From: an uncultured Campylobacter sp.
GTDB taxonomy: Bacteria; Actinomycetota; Actinomycetes; Mycobacteriales; Mycobacteriaceae
DNA: 64,000 nucleotides
NCBI GenBank assembly: GCA_946221035.1
Contig: CAMIME010000002.1
Location: forward strand, 37,026 to 101,025
Direction of reading: 5' to 3'
Below are positions 33,701 through 41,800 of the stretch, one piece after another. Every line of letters starts with the position of its first letter. Position 1 is the stretch's first letter. The notes under the pieces were generated by a model, which saw nothing but the letters and a program-made list of their open reading frames with translations, was not told the origin of the DNA and did no database searches. Position numbers and translations under genes: made by a program.

Positions 33701-36700
33701 GTGTGCCGTGCCCGACTCCCGGCTGCCCGGGCGCGCTGGGTGCGGAGCGGATTGAGGAGAGCTACTACTCGCAGCTGTACTCCTCCACCACCCCACGCGC
33801 GATTGTGGCGCGCGAGCACACCGGGTTGATTCCCAAGGAAGAGCGCCTGGCGCTGGAGCGGGCGTTTCGCGGCGGGGAGGAAACGAACGACCCAAGCGCG
33901 CCGAACGTGCTGGTGGCCACGCCGACGCTGGAGATGGGTATTGATATCGGGGACCTGTCCACCGTCATGCTCGCGTCGCTTCCGCGGTCCGTGTCCTCGT
34001 ACGTGCAGCGCGTGGGGCGCGCCGGGCGCCTCACCGGCAACTCGTTGGTGCTCGCGTTCGTGCAGGGGCGCGGCACCACGCTGCCGAAGCTGAACCAGCC
34101 GCTGTCCGTGATCGCGGGCACCGTGGTGCCGCCGGCGGCGTTCCTCTCCGCCACAGAGATCCTGCGCAGGCAGACCACCGCGTATCTGGTGGACACGCTG
34201 GACTTCAACGCGCACGGGCTGGATGTGCAGAAGGCGCGCGACGTGTTCAGCTTCCGCAAAGTCTCGCTTCTGGATGTGCTGGCGGAGGAGATCACCGAGG
34301 GCGTGGACTCGCGCGTGGAGGCGTTCCTTGCCACCGTGGCGGGTTCCGTGGATGAGGCCACCGTGGACGGCGTGCGCGAGTGGGCGACTGCACTGGGAAC
34401 GGATTCGCTCACCGGTCAGATGCAGCGCACCCGCACGCTGTGGGATAGCGAGGTCAAGGAGTTCACCGCGCGCCAGGAGATCCTGCGTACGCGGATGAAC
34501 GAGCTGGACGCGAAGGTGGACCCGAACGCGGGCACCGAGAACGCGGACCCGGACTTGGAGCGCGAGAAGCGCAGTACCAAGGCGGCGTTCCAGCGCGTGT
34601 CGCGCGACTTGGGCAAGCTGCTTCTCGACGACTACTGGATCACCGCGATGGAACGCTACGGCCTCCTGCCCAACTTCACGCTGCTGGATGACGCCGTGGA
34701 GCTCGCCGTCGTGGTCAGCCAGCTCAACCCCTCCACCATGCAGATCGACCCGGAGACGTTTGAGCTCTCCCGCGGCATCTCCTCGGCGCTGACGGAACTC
34801 GCGCCGGGCAACACGTTCTACGCCCGCGGCATCGCCGCCACCGTGGACGCGGTCGAGGTGGGCATGAGCGGCGCGGACATCGAACAGTGGCGCCTGTGCC
34901 CCGCCTGCTCCTACGGCGAACGCGTGGATGCAGGCAACGTCCCCGGCGCGTGCCCCGAGTGCGGCGCCGGCGCGTTCGCGGACAAGGGTCAGGTGCTGGA
35001 CACCGTGCGCATGCGCCGCGTCTCCGCGGAAGTAGATAAGGCACGTGCGCTTATCGACGACTCCCGCGACGACCGCCACGAACTCAACTACCACACCGCC
35101 CTGAGCTTCTCCGTCCCCGAAGGTGGGCGCGGGGGCCGGTGGTTCCTCTCCCAGGGCTTCGGCGCGGAATACCTGCGGTACGTGAACTTAAGCTGGTTCA
35201 ACCTGGGCCGCGGGCCGGCGACGAAGAAGATGCTGGCGGACCACGAGATCGACGCACCGCTGTTCACGGTGTGCAACTACTGCGGCCACCTGGATTCCCA
35301 AAAGGGCGAGAACTCGAAGTGGGACCACCGCCCGTGGTGCCCGAAGCGCACCGCCCGCGAGGAAGAGTCGGTCACGGTGGCGCTGAACCGTACCTTGCAG
35401 ACCCAGGGCGTGCTGCTGCACGTGCCGGTGCAGCTCACCGCGGGTGACAACGCCACCATTCCATCGCTCACCGCCGCGGTGAAGCTGGGGTTCAAGGAGG
35501 TACTCGGCGGGGATCCGGACCACCTCAGCGTGGAGACGGTGCGCGTCCCCGACGGGCGCGGCACCACCGTCGAAGCGCTGCTCATGCACGACACCGTCCC
35601 CGGCGGTACTGGGTACCTCTCCCAGTTCGCCTCGCCCGAGGACGTTCGCAGTCTCATGGAGCACGCCTTCGAAGCGGTGCGCACATGCGCGTGCAAGGAC
35701 GACGAGCGCCTCGCCTGCCCCGACTGCCTGCTGCCCTATACGCGCTGGCAGCTTATCGACGTCACCTCCCGCGCCGCCGCCGAGCGCGCCCTGCGTTCCA
35801 TCCTGACCAACCAGGACCACCCTTCGCCCGACGAGGATCCGCTGAACACCGTGTGGGAGCCGCAGACTGAGGCGCCGAAGCTGGATCAGGCCTCCGACCT
35901 GGAGGTGCGCTTCCGCGAGAAGGTCCGGAAAGGGCTGGAGGCGCGCAACGCCACGGTCAAGGACATCCCGAACGCTGGCGGCGTGGAGTGGCTGATCACC
36001 TTCCCGGGCGGGGAGGAATGGTCCATGCGGGAGCAGGTGAGCAGGGGCTACACCACGCCGGACTTCACCTTCTCCCCCAGGCGGCGGCGCGACGTGCGCG
36101 AGGTTGCCGTGTTCACCGACGGCGCGGCGTACCACTTCGCGGCGGCGAACTACCGCTTCCCCGGGGACATCGATAAGCGCAACCGCCTCCACTTCGATGA
36201 CCCGCAGGTGCTGCCGTGGAACGTGACCGACGCTGGCCTGAAGTGGTTCGACGAGGAAGTCGCGCGCACCGCCGGTGATCCCGCCTGGATCACCGAGGAG
36301 GGCGAAAAGCTGGCCCGCTCACTGGAGCCGGTTGATGATGCCGCCATGAGGTTCATGAAGGCCTCCCCCATCACCCAGCTGCTCACCTACCTCGCCGAGC
36401 CGGACCGCGCCTCCTACTCCGTGCTGGACCAAGCGCTTATCGCGCTGCTGCGCAGCTCCGCACGCCCCACCCGCACCGAACGGGGCATCCGGCTCACCCT
36501 GCGGGGCGAGATCCACATCGACATCGCCCCCGTCGCCGGCATCATGCTGCCGCGCCGCCTGATGGTCGACGCGGAAACGCCCGGTTCGATCACAGAGGAG
36601 AACTGGCGCGACTTCCTCCGATTCGCCAACATCATCTGGCTGGCCAACAATGCTGTCACGGTTGAGGTTGGGGAAGGTGGGCGGCCGGAGGTCGTCGATA

Positions 36701-37017
36701 AGCAAGAAGCTCCGAGTGCCGTGGAAGCCGCGCTGTGGCGCGAGGCGATCGAGGAGTTCGAGGACGAGCCCGAGGTCGTCGCGGCGCTGCGCACGCTCGC
36801 GGAGGCGGGTGCGGCCGAGACCGAGGAGATCGGCGAGGAGATCGGGTCGCTGCCCACGGCCGTGTCCTGGGTGGAGCGCAAGATTGCGCTGCTCATTGAG
36901 CCGGAGGGCACCAACGCGGGGGCCGAGAAGCGGTTGCTTGACGACGGCTGGGTGCTCCTCCACCCCGATACACTCTCGCCAGAGACGATCCCGGCCGCGC
37001 TGCTGGGTAAGGAGTAG
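30706..37017 (+). CDS. Giant DExH helicase with DUF1998 and C-terminal Vsr-like domain (DrmA-DrmB fusion / DruE-like)
   Basis: 2103 residues. SF2 motif I TGTGSGKTESFLYPV (about 106), motif II VLDEFHTYDG (DEFH, about 236), motif III PVATSATLGG, motif V TPTLEMGIDIGD (about 1070), motif VI QRVGRAGR (about 1100). Cysteine pairs at about 520 (CRECG), 634 (CPNCG), 1398-1416 (CPAC, CPECG) and 1523-1546 suggest zinc knuckles. DUF1998 lies at about 1600-1700 (HDTVPGGTGYLSQF, CACKDDERLACPDCLLPY). Near 1780-1830, TTPDFTF, VAVFTDGAAYHF and DIDKRNRL resemble a Vsr-type PD-(D/E)XK fold. In DISARM helicase and DUF1998 are separate DrmA and DrmB; the fused giant form recalls Druantia DruE. Probable translocase/effector core. 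Confidence 0.85.
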   Translation: MSSLIPVHASEHVLGGVSEYLATAFSLANPETSNALKAFLEDTERGMFHGPYVRVRLPYARAIGWDGILDWMPSWFTPYHHQAEAFRRLRSRDEHGERRPDPTLVITGTGSGKTESFLYPVLDHAARARAEGHTGVKALLLYPMNALANDQADRLAKLIANEPALAGVTAGIYTGEAKGNVKKVTAHSLINDRDEMRLNPPDILLTNYKMLDQLLLRPEDREIWRKSATSLQYLVLDEFHTYDGAQGTDVALLLRRLGLMLKQHQPDGFLGEYASNPLGRVTPVATSATLGGDEDRSKVLEFAGTIFGEAFTPDAMVSEKTLTYAEWTEEIGQTFGYRATPLSPDIDELRGVVDAIANDTSGRDHADVVLDVFRTRLWGVDERADLDTTIAAYAVHPITKALLDGDGKPKPLIQREGEDAKTLPAAMFDPIVLRSLGEDTAREFVTHLLTAVAQLRALAGEAYKFEGKRLPGVETHLWVREVSRIERAVTPTEDGQMFRFADDGHIGADDAAVWLPAIYCRECGRAGWMTALEPGTDAVVLDGGEIRKASVDKPELPRPLIDATNEYRRVVAEGMEPGAFDGEDGKRALMWFHTSTRTLSTSEPSEEALAEGSSVPVLTYSGLGAEDYAREQVCPNCGEPDAVRYIGSRVATLLSVGLSNLFGMPQLTQEEKKTLVFADSVQDAAHRAGFVQSRARAFGIRTLMKSVAGTEEVTVAQIPLRILERADGAEDPLRARFELLPPEIVEAPTFVPFWSKDADENARREATRAVLERLELDAALEFGQRAHLPRSLVSTGALAPSVAVDDAVLLAAAGEALKSIDAGLFDIVDASAELVQLRWMRGLLEQVRDRGGVYTPMFKSYLQDDANSWRLHNRYAKARGMRRFAKGGAPEFPRSGPAVDDKDRGLTPLGSPRGRYARWTSKVLGVSTHDAALVLTNVFRELANRDAVMAISTDTGGTIYAIAPERVVVRCEEEPARLQCGVCNAPLGVDKHVRDLLDGVPCPTPGCPGALGAERIEESYYSQLYSSTTPRAIVAREHTGLIPKEERLALERAFRGGEETNDPSAPNVLVATPTLEMGIDIGDLSTVMLASLPRSVSSYVQRVGRAGRLTGNSLVLAFVQGRGTTLPKLNQPLSVIAGTVVPPAAFLSATEILRRQTTAYLVDTLDFNAHGLDVQKARDVFSFRKVSLLDVLAEEITEGVDSRVEAFLATVAGSVDEATVDGVREWATALGTDSLTGQMQRTRTLWDSEVKEFTARQEILRTRMNELDAKVDPNAGTENADPDLEREKRSTKAAFQRVSRDLGKLLLDDYWITAMERYGLLPNFTLLDDAVELAVVVSQLNPSTMQIDPETFELSRGISSALTELAPGNTFYARGIAATVDAVEVGMSGADIEQWRLCPACSYGERVDAGNVPGACPECGAGAFADKGQVLDTVRMRRVSAEVDKARALIDDSRDDRHELNYHTALSFSVPEGGRGGRWFLSQGFGAEYLRYVNLSWFNLGRGPATKKMLADHEIDAPLFTVCNYCGHLDSQKGENSKWDHRPWCPKRTAREEESVTVALNRTLQTQGVLLHVPVQLTAGDNATIPSLTAAVKLGFKEVLGGDPDHLSVETVRVPDGRGTTVEALLMHDTVPGGTGYLSQFASPEDVRSLMEHAFEAVRTCACKDDERLACPDCLLPYTRWQLIDVTSRAAAERALRSILTNQDHPSPDEDPLNTVWEPQTEAPKLDQASDLEVRFREKVRKGLEARNATVKDIPNAGGVEWLITFPGGEEWSMREQVSRGYTTPDFTFSPRRRRDVREVAVFTDGAAYHFAAANYRFPGDIDKRNRLHFDDPQVLPWNVTDAGLKWFDEEVARTAGDPAWITEEGEKLARSLEPVDDAAMRFMKASPITQLLTYLAEPDRASYSVLDQALIALLRSSARPTRTERGIRLTLRGEIHIDIAPVAGIMLPRRLMVDAETPGSITEENWRDFLRFANIIWLANNAVTVEVGEGGRPEVVDKQEAPSAVEAALWREAIEEFEDEPEVVAALRTLAEAGAAETEEIGEEIGSLPTAVSWVERKIALLIEPEGTNAGAEKRLLDDGWVLLHPDTLSPETIPAALLGKE

Positions 37018-37020
37018 TTC

Positions 37021-39360
37021 ATGGTCACGTTTAGCCTGTACAGCGGGTTGGAGCTCGACGGCGCGTTGATGAAGCCGACGATGAACTTCCTGCAGAAGCT
37101 CTCGGCGGATCCTACGAACCCGTCGCTGAAGATCAAGACGCTGAACGGTGCCGTGGACAAGCGCGTGCGCACGGGGCGGATCAACGACCAGTTCCGCGCG
37201 GTGCTGTTCGAGCTTCGCGACGCTGACGTGCACCACTTCGTCCTCGTCGACGTGGACTCGCACGACGAGGGCAACGCGAAGGCCGAGCGCCTCGATCCGG
37301 CTACGCTGCGCCTCGAGGTCAACCCGATCAACGGCATTACGACGTTGATTAAGGAGGAGCCATTAGGGGTGCCGGAGTCGCAGGCGAAGGCCGAGGAAGC
37401 CGCGCGCGCGGCCGAGGCGTTGGCTGCGGAGCAGGCGGTGGCTCGGGCCGAGGGGGTGGAGGCGGAGGTCGTCGAGAAGCGAGCTGCTCCGCCGCGCGAG
37501 GTGCTGTCCGCGTTTACCGCTGATGAGCTGTGGGAGGAGCTCGGTGTGGACCGCGCGTTGGCGCAGCGCGCATTGGGTGCCGAGACCGAGGACGAGCTGG
37601 ACGCGCTGCTCGAGGGCCGCCCGAAGTGGGAGCACGAAGCGGTGTTGGCGCTGGCCGCGGGCTACTCGATTGAGGAGACGCGGGAGTCGCTGGGACTGCG
37701 CAAGGTCGCCGCTTCGGACGGTGCGTCCGAGGACGCGCGCCTGATCGCGGGCCTGCGCGAGGCTGCCGCGGAGCTCGAGTTCGCGTACGTGGACGACGTG
37801 GAGACCGAGTCGCTGCGCAGCGTGATCGAGGCCGGGTCTTTCGACCAGTGGCGCGTGTACATCCATCCGGAGCAGCGCCGGATGGCGGAGGGGTCCTATT
37901 CCGGTTCGGCGCGTGTGTTCGGCGGCGCCGGTACCGGCAAGACGGTGGTGGCGGTGCACCGCGCGAACAACCTGATCACGGGGCGCGTGCCGGGTGCGGG
38001 CCAGCGGGTGCTCTTGACCACGTTTACGAAGGGACTGGCGCAGGGGTTGAAGTCCCAGCTCAACGCGCTGAATCCCGCTTTTTTGGAGGCTGGGGATCCG
38101 GGCGAGCCCGGCGTGTGGGTAGACAACATCGACGCCGTGGTGCGCAAGGTGGTCTCCCTCGGGACTGTGGAGGAGACGGAGGAGGCCACCCGGCGTGTCC
38201 TCGGCGTTTCGGCGGCACGCGTGCGGCCCTACCAGGATGCGGCCGCGCGCCAGGTGTGGGATGCGGCGCTTGAGTCGGTCCCGGATGATGTGCCGCGCGA
38301 GATTGCCAATGAGACGTTCCTGCAGGCGGAGTACGAGACTGTGGTGCTTGCGGGTGGCGTTGTGTCATTGGCCGAGTACCTGAAGGTCGCGCGCACCGGC
38401 CGCGGCACGCCCTTGAACCGCAAGCAGCGCAAGCAGGTGTGGGCGGTGCTGGAATCGGTGATGCAAACCCAGGCCATCGACGGCCAGCTGTTCTGGCCCA
38501 CCATGTCGGCCGTTGGTGCGGAGATTTTGAACGTGCGCTACGAAAACGGCGGCGGGTCCTTGTTCGACCACGTTGTTGTCGACGAAGCCCAGGACTTCAA
38601 CGCTGGCCACTGGCGCTTCCTGCGCGCCTGCGTCGCTTCGGGGCCCAACGACATCTTCCTTGCCGAGGACTCCCACCAGCGCATCTATGGCCAGCCGCTG
38701 ACGCTGTCCCACTTCGGCATCTCGACGCGGGGCCGTGCTTCTCGACGGCTCACGCTGAACTACCGCACCACCAAAGAGAACCTGGACTACGCCTTGCGCA
38801 TCTTGGTCGGCGGGGACGCCGACTTCCTGGACGCCGAGGGCGCGGTTGATTCCGTTGCCGGGTACCGCTCCGCGCGATCCGGGCCGGCGCCGGTGATCGT
38901 GCCTGCGGCCTCCGAGGACGTGGAGTTCTCCGTTGCAGCCGGGTTCATCGACATGTGGCTGAAGGAAGCCGAGCGTGCGGTCGAGGAGGGCACGCGCAAC
39001 GAGGTCCGCGTTGGCGTGATGTGCCGCACCCGCGGGCAGCTCTCACGGGTGGTCTCCGGCCTTGCGGATCACGGCATCGACGCAGTGCAGACCAAAAACG
39101 CCGAACTGGCTTCCCACGAGCAGGTGTCCGTGATGACCATGCACGGAGCCAAGGGTATGGAGTTCACCCACGTGATCCTCATGGGCGTGGGCAAGGAGAT
39201 CATGCCGCTGCGCTTCCGTCTGAAGAACCTCTCCGAGGAGGACGCGCGTGCTGCCCTGCAACGCGAGCGCTCACTGCTGTACGTGGCGGCCTCGCGCGCC
39301 CGCGACGCGCTGGTGGTGACTACCGTCGGCGAGCGCTCGGAGCTGCTGCCGGTGGGTTAG
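37021..39360 (+). CDS. UvrD/Rep-like SF1 helicase with RelE-like N-terminal domain
   Basis: 779 residues, starting 3 nt after the giant helicase stop with an AAGGAG site inside its last codons, so co-translated. N-terminus (1-95): a RelE/ParE-toxin-like fold outline (SLKIKTLNGAVDKRVRTGR, INDQFRAVLFEL, HHFVLVDVDSHDE). A long Ala/Glu-rich linker precedes SF1 motifs: Walker A VFGGAGTGKTVVAVH (about 300), motif II VVVDEAQDFN (about 521), motif III EDSHQRIYG, motif IV/V with MTMHGAKGMEFTHVIL, and motif VI YVAASRARDALVV. Probably unwinds DNA as part of the restriction-type complex. The RelE-like domain could nick or bind nucleic acid; this is inference. Confidence 0.85.
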   Translation: MVTFSLYSGLELDGALMKPTMNFLQKLSADPTNPSLKIKTLNGAVDKRVRTGRINDQFRAVLFELRDADVHHFVLVDVDSHDEGNAKAERLDPATLRLEVNPINGITTLIKEEPLGVPESQAKAEEAARAAEALAAEQAVARAEGVEAEVVEKRAAPPREVLSAFTADELWEELGVDRALAQRALGAETEDELDALLEGRPKWEHEAVLALAAGYSIEETRESLGLRKVAASDGASEDARLIAGLREAAAELEFAYVDDVETESLRSVIEAGSFDQWRVYIHPEQRRMAEGSYSGSARVFGGAGTGKTVVAVHRANNLITGRVPGAGQRVLLTTFTKGLAQGLKSQLNALNPAFLEAGDPGEPGVWVDNIDAVVRKVVSLGTVEETEEATRRVLGVSAARVRPYQDAAARQVWDAALESVPDDVPREIANETFLQAEYETVVLAGGVVSLAEYLKVARTGRGTPLNRKQRKQVWAVLESVMQTQAIDGQLFWPTMSAVGAEILNVRYENGGGSLFDHVVVDEAQDFNAGHWRFLRACVASGPNDIFLAEDSHQRIYGQPLTLSHFGISTRGRASRRLTLNYRTTKENLDYALRILVGGDADFLDAEGAVDSVAGYRSARSGPAPVIVPAASEDVEFSVAAGFIDMWLKEAERAVEEGTRNEVRVGVMCRTRGQLSRVVSGLADHGIDAVQTKNAELASHEQVSVMTMHGAKGMEFTHVILMGVGKEIMPLRFRLKNLSEEDARAALQRERSLLYVAASRARDALVVTTVGERSELLPVG

Positions 39361-40313
39361 GGCGTTTCGGGCTGCGCTGCCTGGTGGTCTGCCTCGTCGC
39401 CTTCGCGGTCCTCCCAATCCGCAAGCGTGGTGGTTGGCTCCTCTTGGAGGTGCCAAAGTCTTCGCCCATTCGCAGCACCGCCGACGAGAAACGATGCAGC
39501 TGCCGATGGGCTTGTGAATTCGAGATCTGAGAGCAACCCGCCGTTTTGAATCTGGTCCGCATAGCGGTCCCGGGTTGCGTGGACACCTCGCGCGGCGCTG
39601 GGCAGAACCTCTTTCCGGAGAGTCGAACCTGCCAGCACCAAAAAACCGTCTGCGGTGCGTTGGCCCAGGCCCTGTACTCCATGCCTTGGAACGGTGAGTT
39701 CAAACGTCGGCTCTGCTTCTTTTGCTTGTTGATTCAGGGTTGTAGCTGAAGAGCGCACAGCCGACGACTTCCCCGCGGTTGCCTTCGGCTGGAACGCGGA
39801 GATACCCAATGCGCTGATGATCAGGTTGGTGTTCTCGATGAACTCGTCGAGCTCTGCCTGCGTCTCCTCGCTGACACTGCCGGCGGACGGGGTGTTGCCG
39901 TTGGCTACCTCATATCGGTCTGCTCTAATAGCGCGCTGGTGGAACGCGTTTTCCAGGAAGGTGATCTCGGTGGCACCCCAGGAGTCATCCACAACAACTA
40001 CGTAGATGATGCGGTTGAAGAAGTCCTTGTCTTCACTGCGCGCGTGCTCGGCGGCGCGGGCGAACGCTACCCCGTTCTGTCGTGGTGCGGTCTGCCCAAT
40101 GTAGATGCGCGGCTTATCCGTCTCCGGGTTTGTGCCCACCAGAAAGTACACCGCCGGGTGGTTGAGCTCAGGGCGGCGGCGCAACTCCTCCGAATTGAGT
40201 TCGGTTCGCGGAATCGAATACACCCGCCCGACCCAATTTCGAATTGAAGCCTTGATCGGCCCGGCGGCAGTGCCGTCCATCATGAAAAGCTGCAGCGTTT
40301 TCGGGGAACCCAT
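39357..40313 (-). CDS. GIY-YIG nuclease with DUF4357
   Basis: 318 residues on the opposite strand, ending 4 bp inside the UvrD-like gene (convergent overlap). The GIY-YIG core appears as HPAVYFLVGTNPETDKPRIYIGQT (about 52-75), with the conserved arginine and glutamate following (RAAEHARS, TEITFLENAFH). The C-terminus is DUF4357: RTADGFLVLAGSTLRKEVLP ... FTSPSAAASFLVGGAANGRRLW. Such proteins are frequent in defence islands and probably cut DNA. ATG 40313 is seven nt after TACGCT on the minus strand (leaderless). It marks the right edge of the island. Confidence 0.85.
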   Translation of the reverse strand: MGSPKTLQLFMMDGTAAGPIKASIRNWVGRVYSIPRTELNSEELRRRPELNHPAVYFLVGTNPETDKPRIYIGQTAPRQNGVAFARAAEHARSEDKDFFNRIIYVVVVDDSWGATEITFLENAFHQRAIRADRYEVANGNTPSAGSVSEETQAELDEFIENTNLIISALGISAFQPKATAGKSSAVRSSATTLNQQAKEAEPTFELTVPRHGVQGLGQRTADGFLVLAGSTLRKEVLPSAARGVHATRDRYADQIQNGGLLSDLEFTSPSAAASFLVGGAANGRRLWHLQEEPTTTLADWEDREGDEADHQAAQPETP

Positions 40314-40322
40314 ACGGTTGAG

Positions 40323-40451
40323 CGTAATTCGAAACTCAGGCTGACTCAGCTTGAGGTGGTGGAGGTCGTCGATGCGTCATCCCGTGCGGACTCCGCATTG
40401 CGCCGTGTGGGGCCTGCCGAGATTCGACAGTTGCGCAGCGCCATCAGTTAA
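40323..40451 (+). pseudogene. Remnant of a HipB-type regulator gene
   Basis: In frame with the TAA at 40449-40451 the sequence reads RLTQLEVVEVVDASSRADSA and on to a stop. RLTQLEV and the following codons align base by base with residues 17-30 of the intact regulator at 41115, after which the similarity ends and the frame joins a segment related to the 39-bp repeats at 41356 and 41666. There is no start codon. A decayed, rearranged copy of the HipB family. Confidence 0.6.
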
Positions 40452-40504
40452 GCCGGGGTCGGCAATGCCGAGGAAAACTGTGGCGCGGGAGATAGAGTGT
40501 TCCT

Positions 40505-40891
40505 ATGAAAAAGTTTCCTCTCCTTGCTGCAACAGCAGCACTACTCATCACAACACTGTCCGTGCCTGCTGCTAAGGCCGAGCTGACCCCAACTGAGCGG
40601 GACCAGTTCCGCACCGATCCCGTCGGGGCGATTGCTTGGCAAGCTATTAAGGGCTCTTCGGAAAACGTGCGCGCCGATGGCAACACCATGATGGCCGCGT
40701 CCTTCTTCTCCATGACTTCGCCCGGGGAGAGTATCGGCCTGCCAGCCCTGGAGAACTGCGCCGAGCGCGTCGGCTCCTCTTCGCCGGCAGGCGGTGTGCG
40801 CTACGTGGCGGCAGCCCTGTGCGCAACCTTCGACCCGAAGGCCCGCAGTCAGGTGCAGCGCGGTGACTTTGGCTACGCGCCGCTGGGCTAA
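40505..40891 (+). CDS. Small secreted protein of unknown function
   Basis: 128 residues. A clear Sec signal peptide: MKK, hydrophobic stretch LLAATAALLITTLSV, cleavage after PAAKA. The mature part, about 103 residues, is Ala-rich with two cysteines (ENCAERV and AALCATF) that could form a disulfide. The ATG has a weak purine stretch (GGGAGATAGAG) upstream. No family recognised. It is isolated between a decayed regulator and an intact one. Confidence 0.7.
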   Translation: MKKFPLLAATAALLITTLSVPAAKAELTPTERDQFRTDPVGAIAWQAIKGSSENVRADGNTMMAASFFSMTSPGESIGLPALENCAERVGSSSPAGGVRYVAAALCATFDPKARSQVQRGDFGYAPLG

Positions 40892-40958
40892 GCCGGTGCG
40901 TAGATAGGCAGATCGCTGCGTGTATGCGGCCGAGACCACCCTGCCAGCTTGTCCTCGG

Positions 40959-41081
40959 CGGAACGAACGTGCCGATCTGAAATCGAGGGCGCGTGCCTCC
41001 AAGTCGGAGCGAACGCACCGAAATGCGCTGTTTTGCACTAACCTCACGGCCTATAGGAACAGATTCGGTGCGAACGTTCCG
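40959..41081. promoter_or_regulatory. Three operators upstream of the HipB-type gene
   Basis: CGGAACGAACGTGCCG (40959-40974), CGGAGCGAACGCACCG (41005-41020) and CGGTGCGAACGTTCCG (41066-41081) share CGG-N2-CGAACG-N2-CCG. The same 16-mer occurs before the other intact HipB-type gene and between the SDR and cyclodeaminase genes. A TATAGG box near 41052 lies between the second and third sites. Probably the autoregulatory sites of the gene at 41115. Confidence 0.75.
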
Positions 41082-41114
41082 TAACAGCATACGGTCAGCG
41101 AGGAGACGAGACAC

Positions 41115-41339
41115 GTGGACATAGAGGCACTCGGCAGCTTTGTGCGCGCCCAGCGTAAGGAGCGGAGGCTGACCCAACTGGAGGTCGCCGAGCTTGCCGA
41201 CGTGTCGGACCGGTTCCTTCGGGAGCTGGAGCACGGTAAGCCGACGGCCGAGATTGGCAAGGTGATCGACGTTCTTGCCGTGCTCGGGTACGACCTTGAA
41301 CCCGTCGTGCATAGAGCTGACGAGCTGGGGCGATTTTGA
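41115..41339 (+). CDS. HipB-type XRE-family regulator without a HipA partner, copy 1
   Basis: 74 residues from GTG 41115 with an AGGAG ribosome site. Classic XRE helix-turn-helix: LGSFVRAQRKERRLTQLEVAELADVSDRFLRELEHGK, followed by IGKVIDVLAVLGYDLEPVV, the sequence pattern of HipB-like antitoxins that end by entering hipA. Here hipA is missing: the DNA after the stop has no kinase-like frame. Nearly identical in the core to the copy at 50272. Likely a DNA-binding repressor acting on the 16-bp operators just upstream. Confidence 0.85.
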   Translation: MDIEALGSFVRAQRKERRLTQLEVAELADVSDRFLRELEHGKPTAEIGKVIDVLAVLGYDLEPVVHRADELGRF

Positions 41340-41355
41340 GTGTCGCCCCTTGCGG

Positions 41356-41394
41356 ACTCCACATTGCGGACAAGTGGGTACGCAGCAACTGTTT
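41356..41394 (+). repeat. 39-bp direct repeat, left copy
   Basis: Matches 41666-41704 at 35 of 39 positions (ACTCCRCATTGCGGACAA...). The two copies flank a 271-bp segment containing a small unassigned frame. A third partial match, ACTCCGCATTGCG, is at 40390-40402 in the decayed regulator. Origin unknown: either short-range duplication or remains of a small element. Confidence 0.7.
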
Positions 41395-41423
41395 GAGGCC
41401 GCCAAGTTTTGAAACTGCCGGAC

Positions 41424-41663
41424 ATGGAGCTATTGCCTGAAGCGTTGACGCTTAATAGTCGCTTCGGCATGAGCACCTCCATCAATCTCTTCTCGAACAT
41501 TCTCGAGGCGGCCAAGGTGGCGGCTGTAAAGAGCGACCTTCGTCAGGCGCTGGGGCGGTCTGGGGAATCGGCGGGGTCAAATGCTGCAGATGAGCTACCA
41601 GCGTACGACTGCGGTGGGCCGCCATTGGTCGATCTCGATGACAAGGGCGCAGACTGGCTCTAA
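41424..41663 (+). CDS. Unassigned small open frame between direct repeats
   Basis: 79 residues from ATG 41424. No strong ribosome site and no recognised family; the sequence has a helix-like stretch (SINLFSNILEAAKVAAVKSDL) and an acidic end (LVDLDDKGADWL). It is enclosed by the 39-bp repeats. It could be a real accessory gene or a fragment of a larger one. Confidence 0.3.
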   Translation: MELLPEALTLNSRFGMSTSINLFSNILEAAKVAAVKSDLRQALGRSGESAGSNAADELPAYDCGGPPLVDLDDKGADWL

Positions 41664-41665
41664 CA

Positions 41666-41704
41666 ACTCCGCATTGCGGACAATTGGGTGCGCACCAACT
41701 GTTT
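41666..41704 (+). repeat. 39-bp direct repeat, right copy
   Basis: Right-hand partner of 41356-41394, with four mismatches. Confidence 0.7.
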
Positions 41705-41800
41705 CTGGGGGAAACCTTTGGTGCGTCGATAGGCGGATGTCCACTGAAATGAGCACGTGAGAGGCTGTGCTCGCGCGGGGTGCGACGTAGGCTGCCGGGC

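Noticed and set aside
33529..35094. Minus-strand 521-codon open frame opposite the giant helicase
   Set aside because: Same reason: antisense shadow of a coding region with clear motifs and no start or promoter logic of its own.
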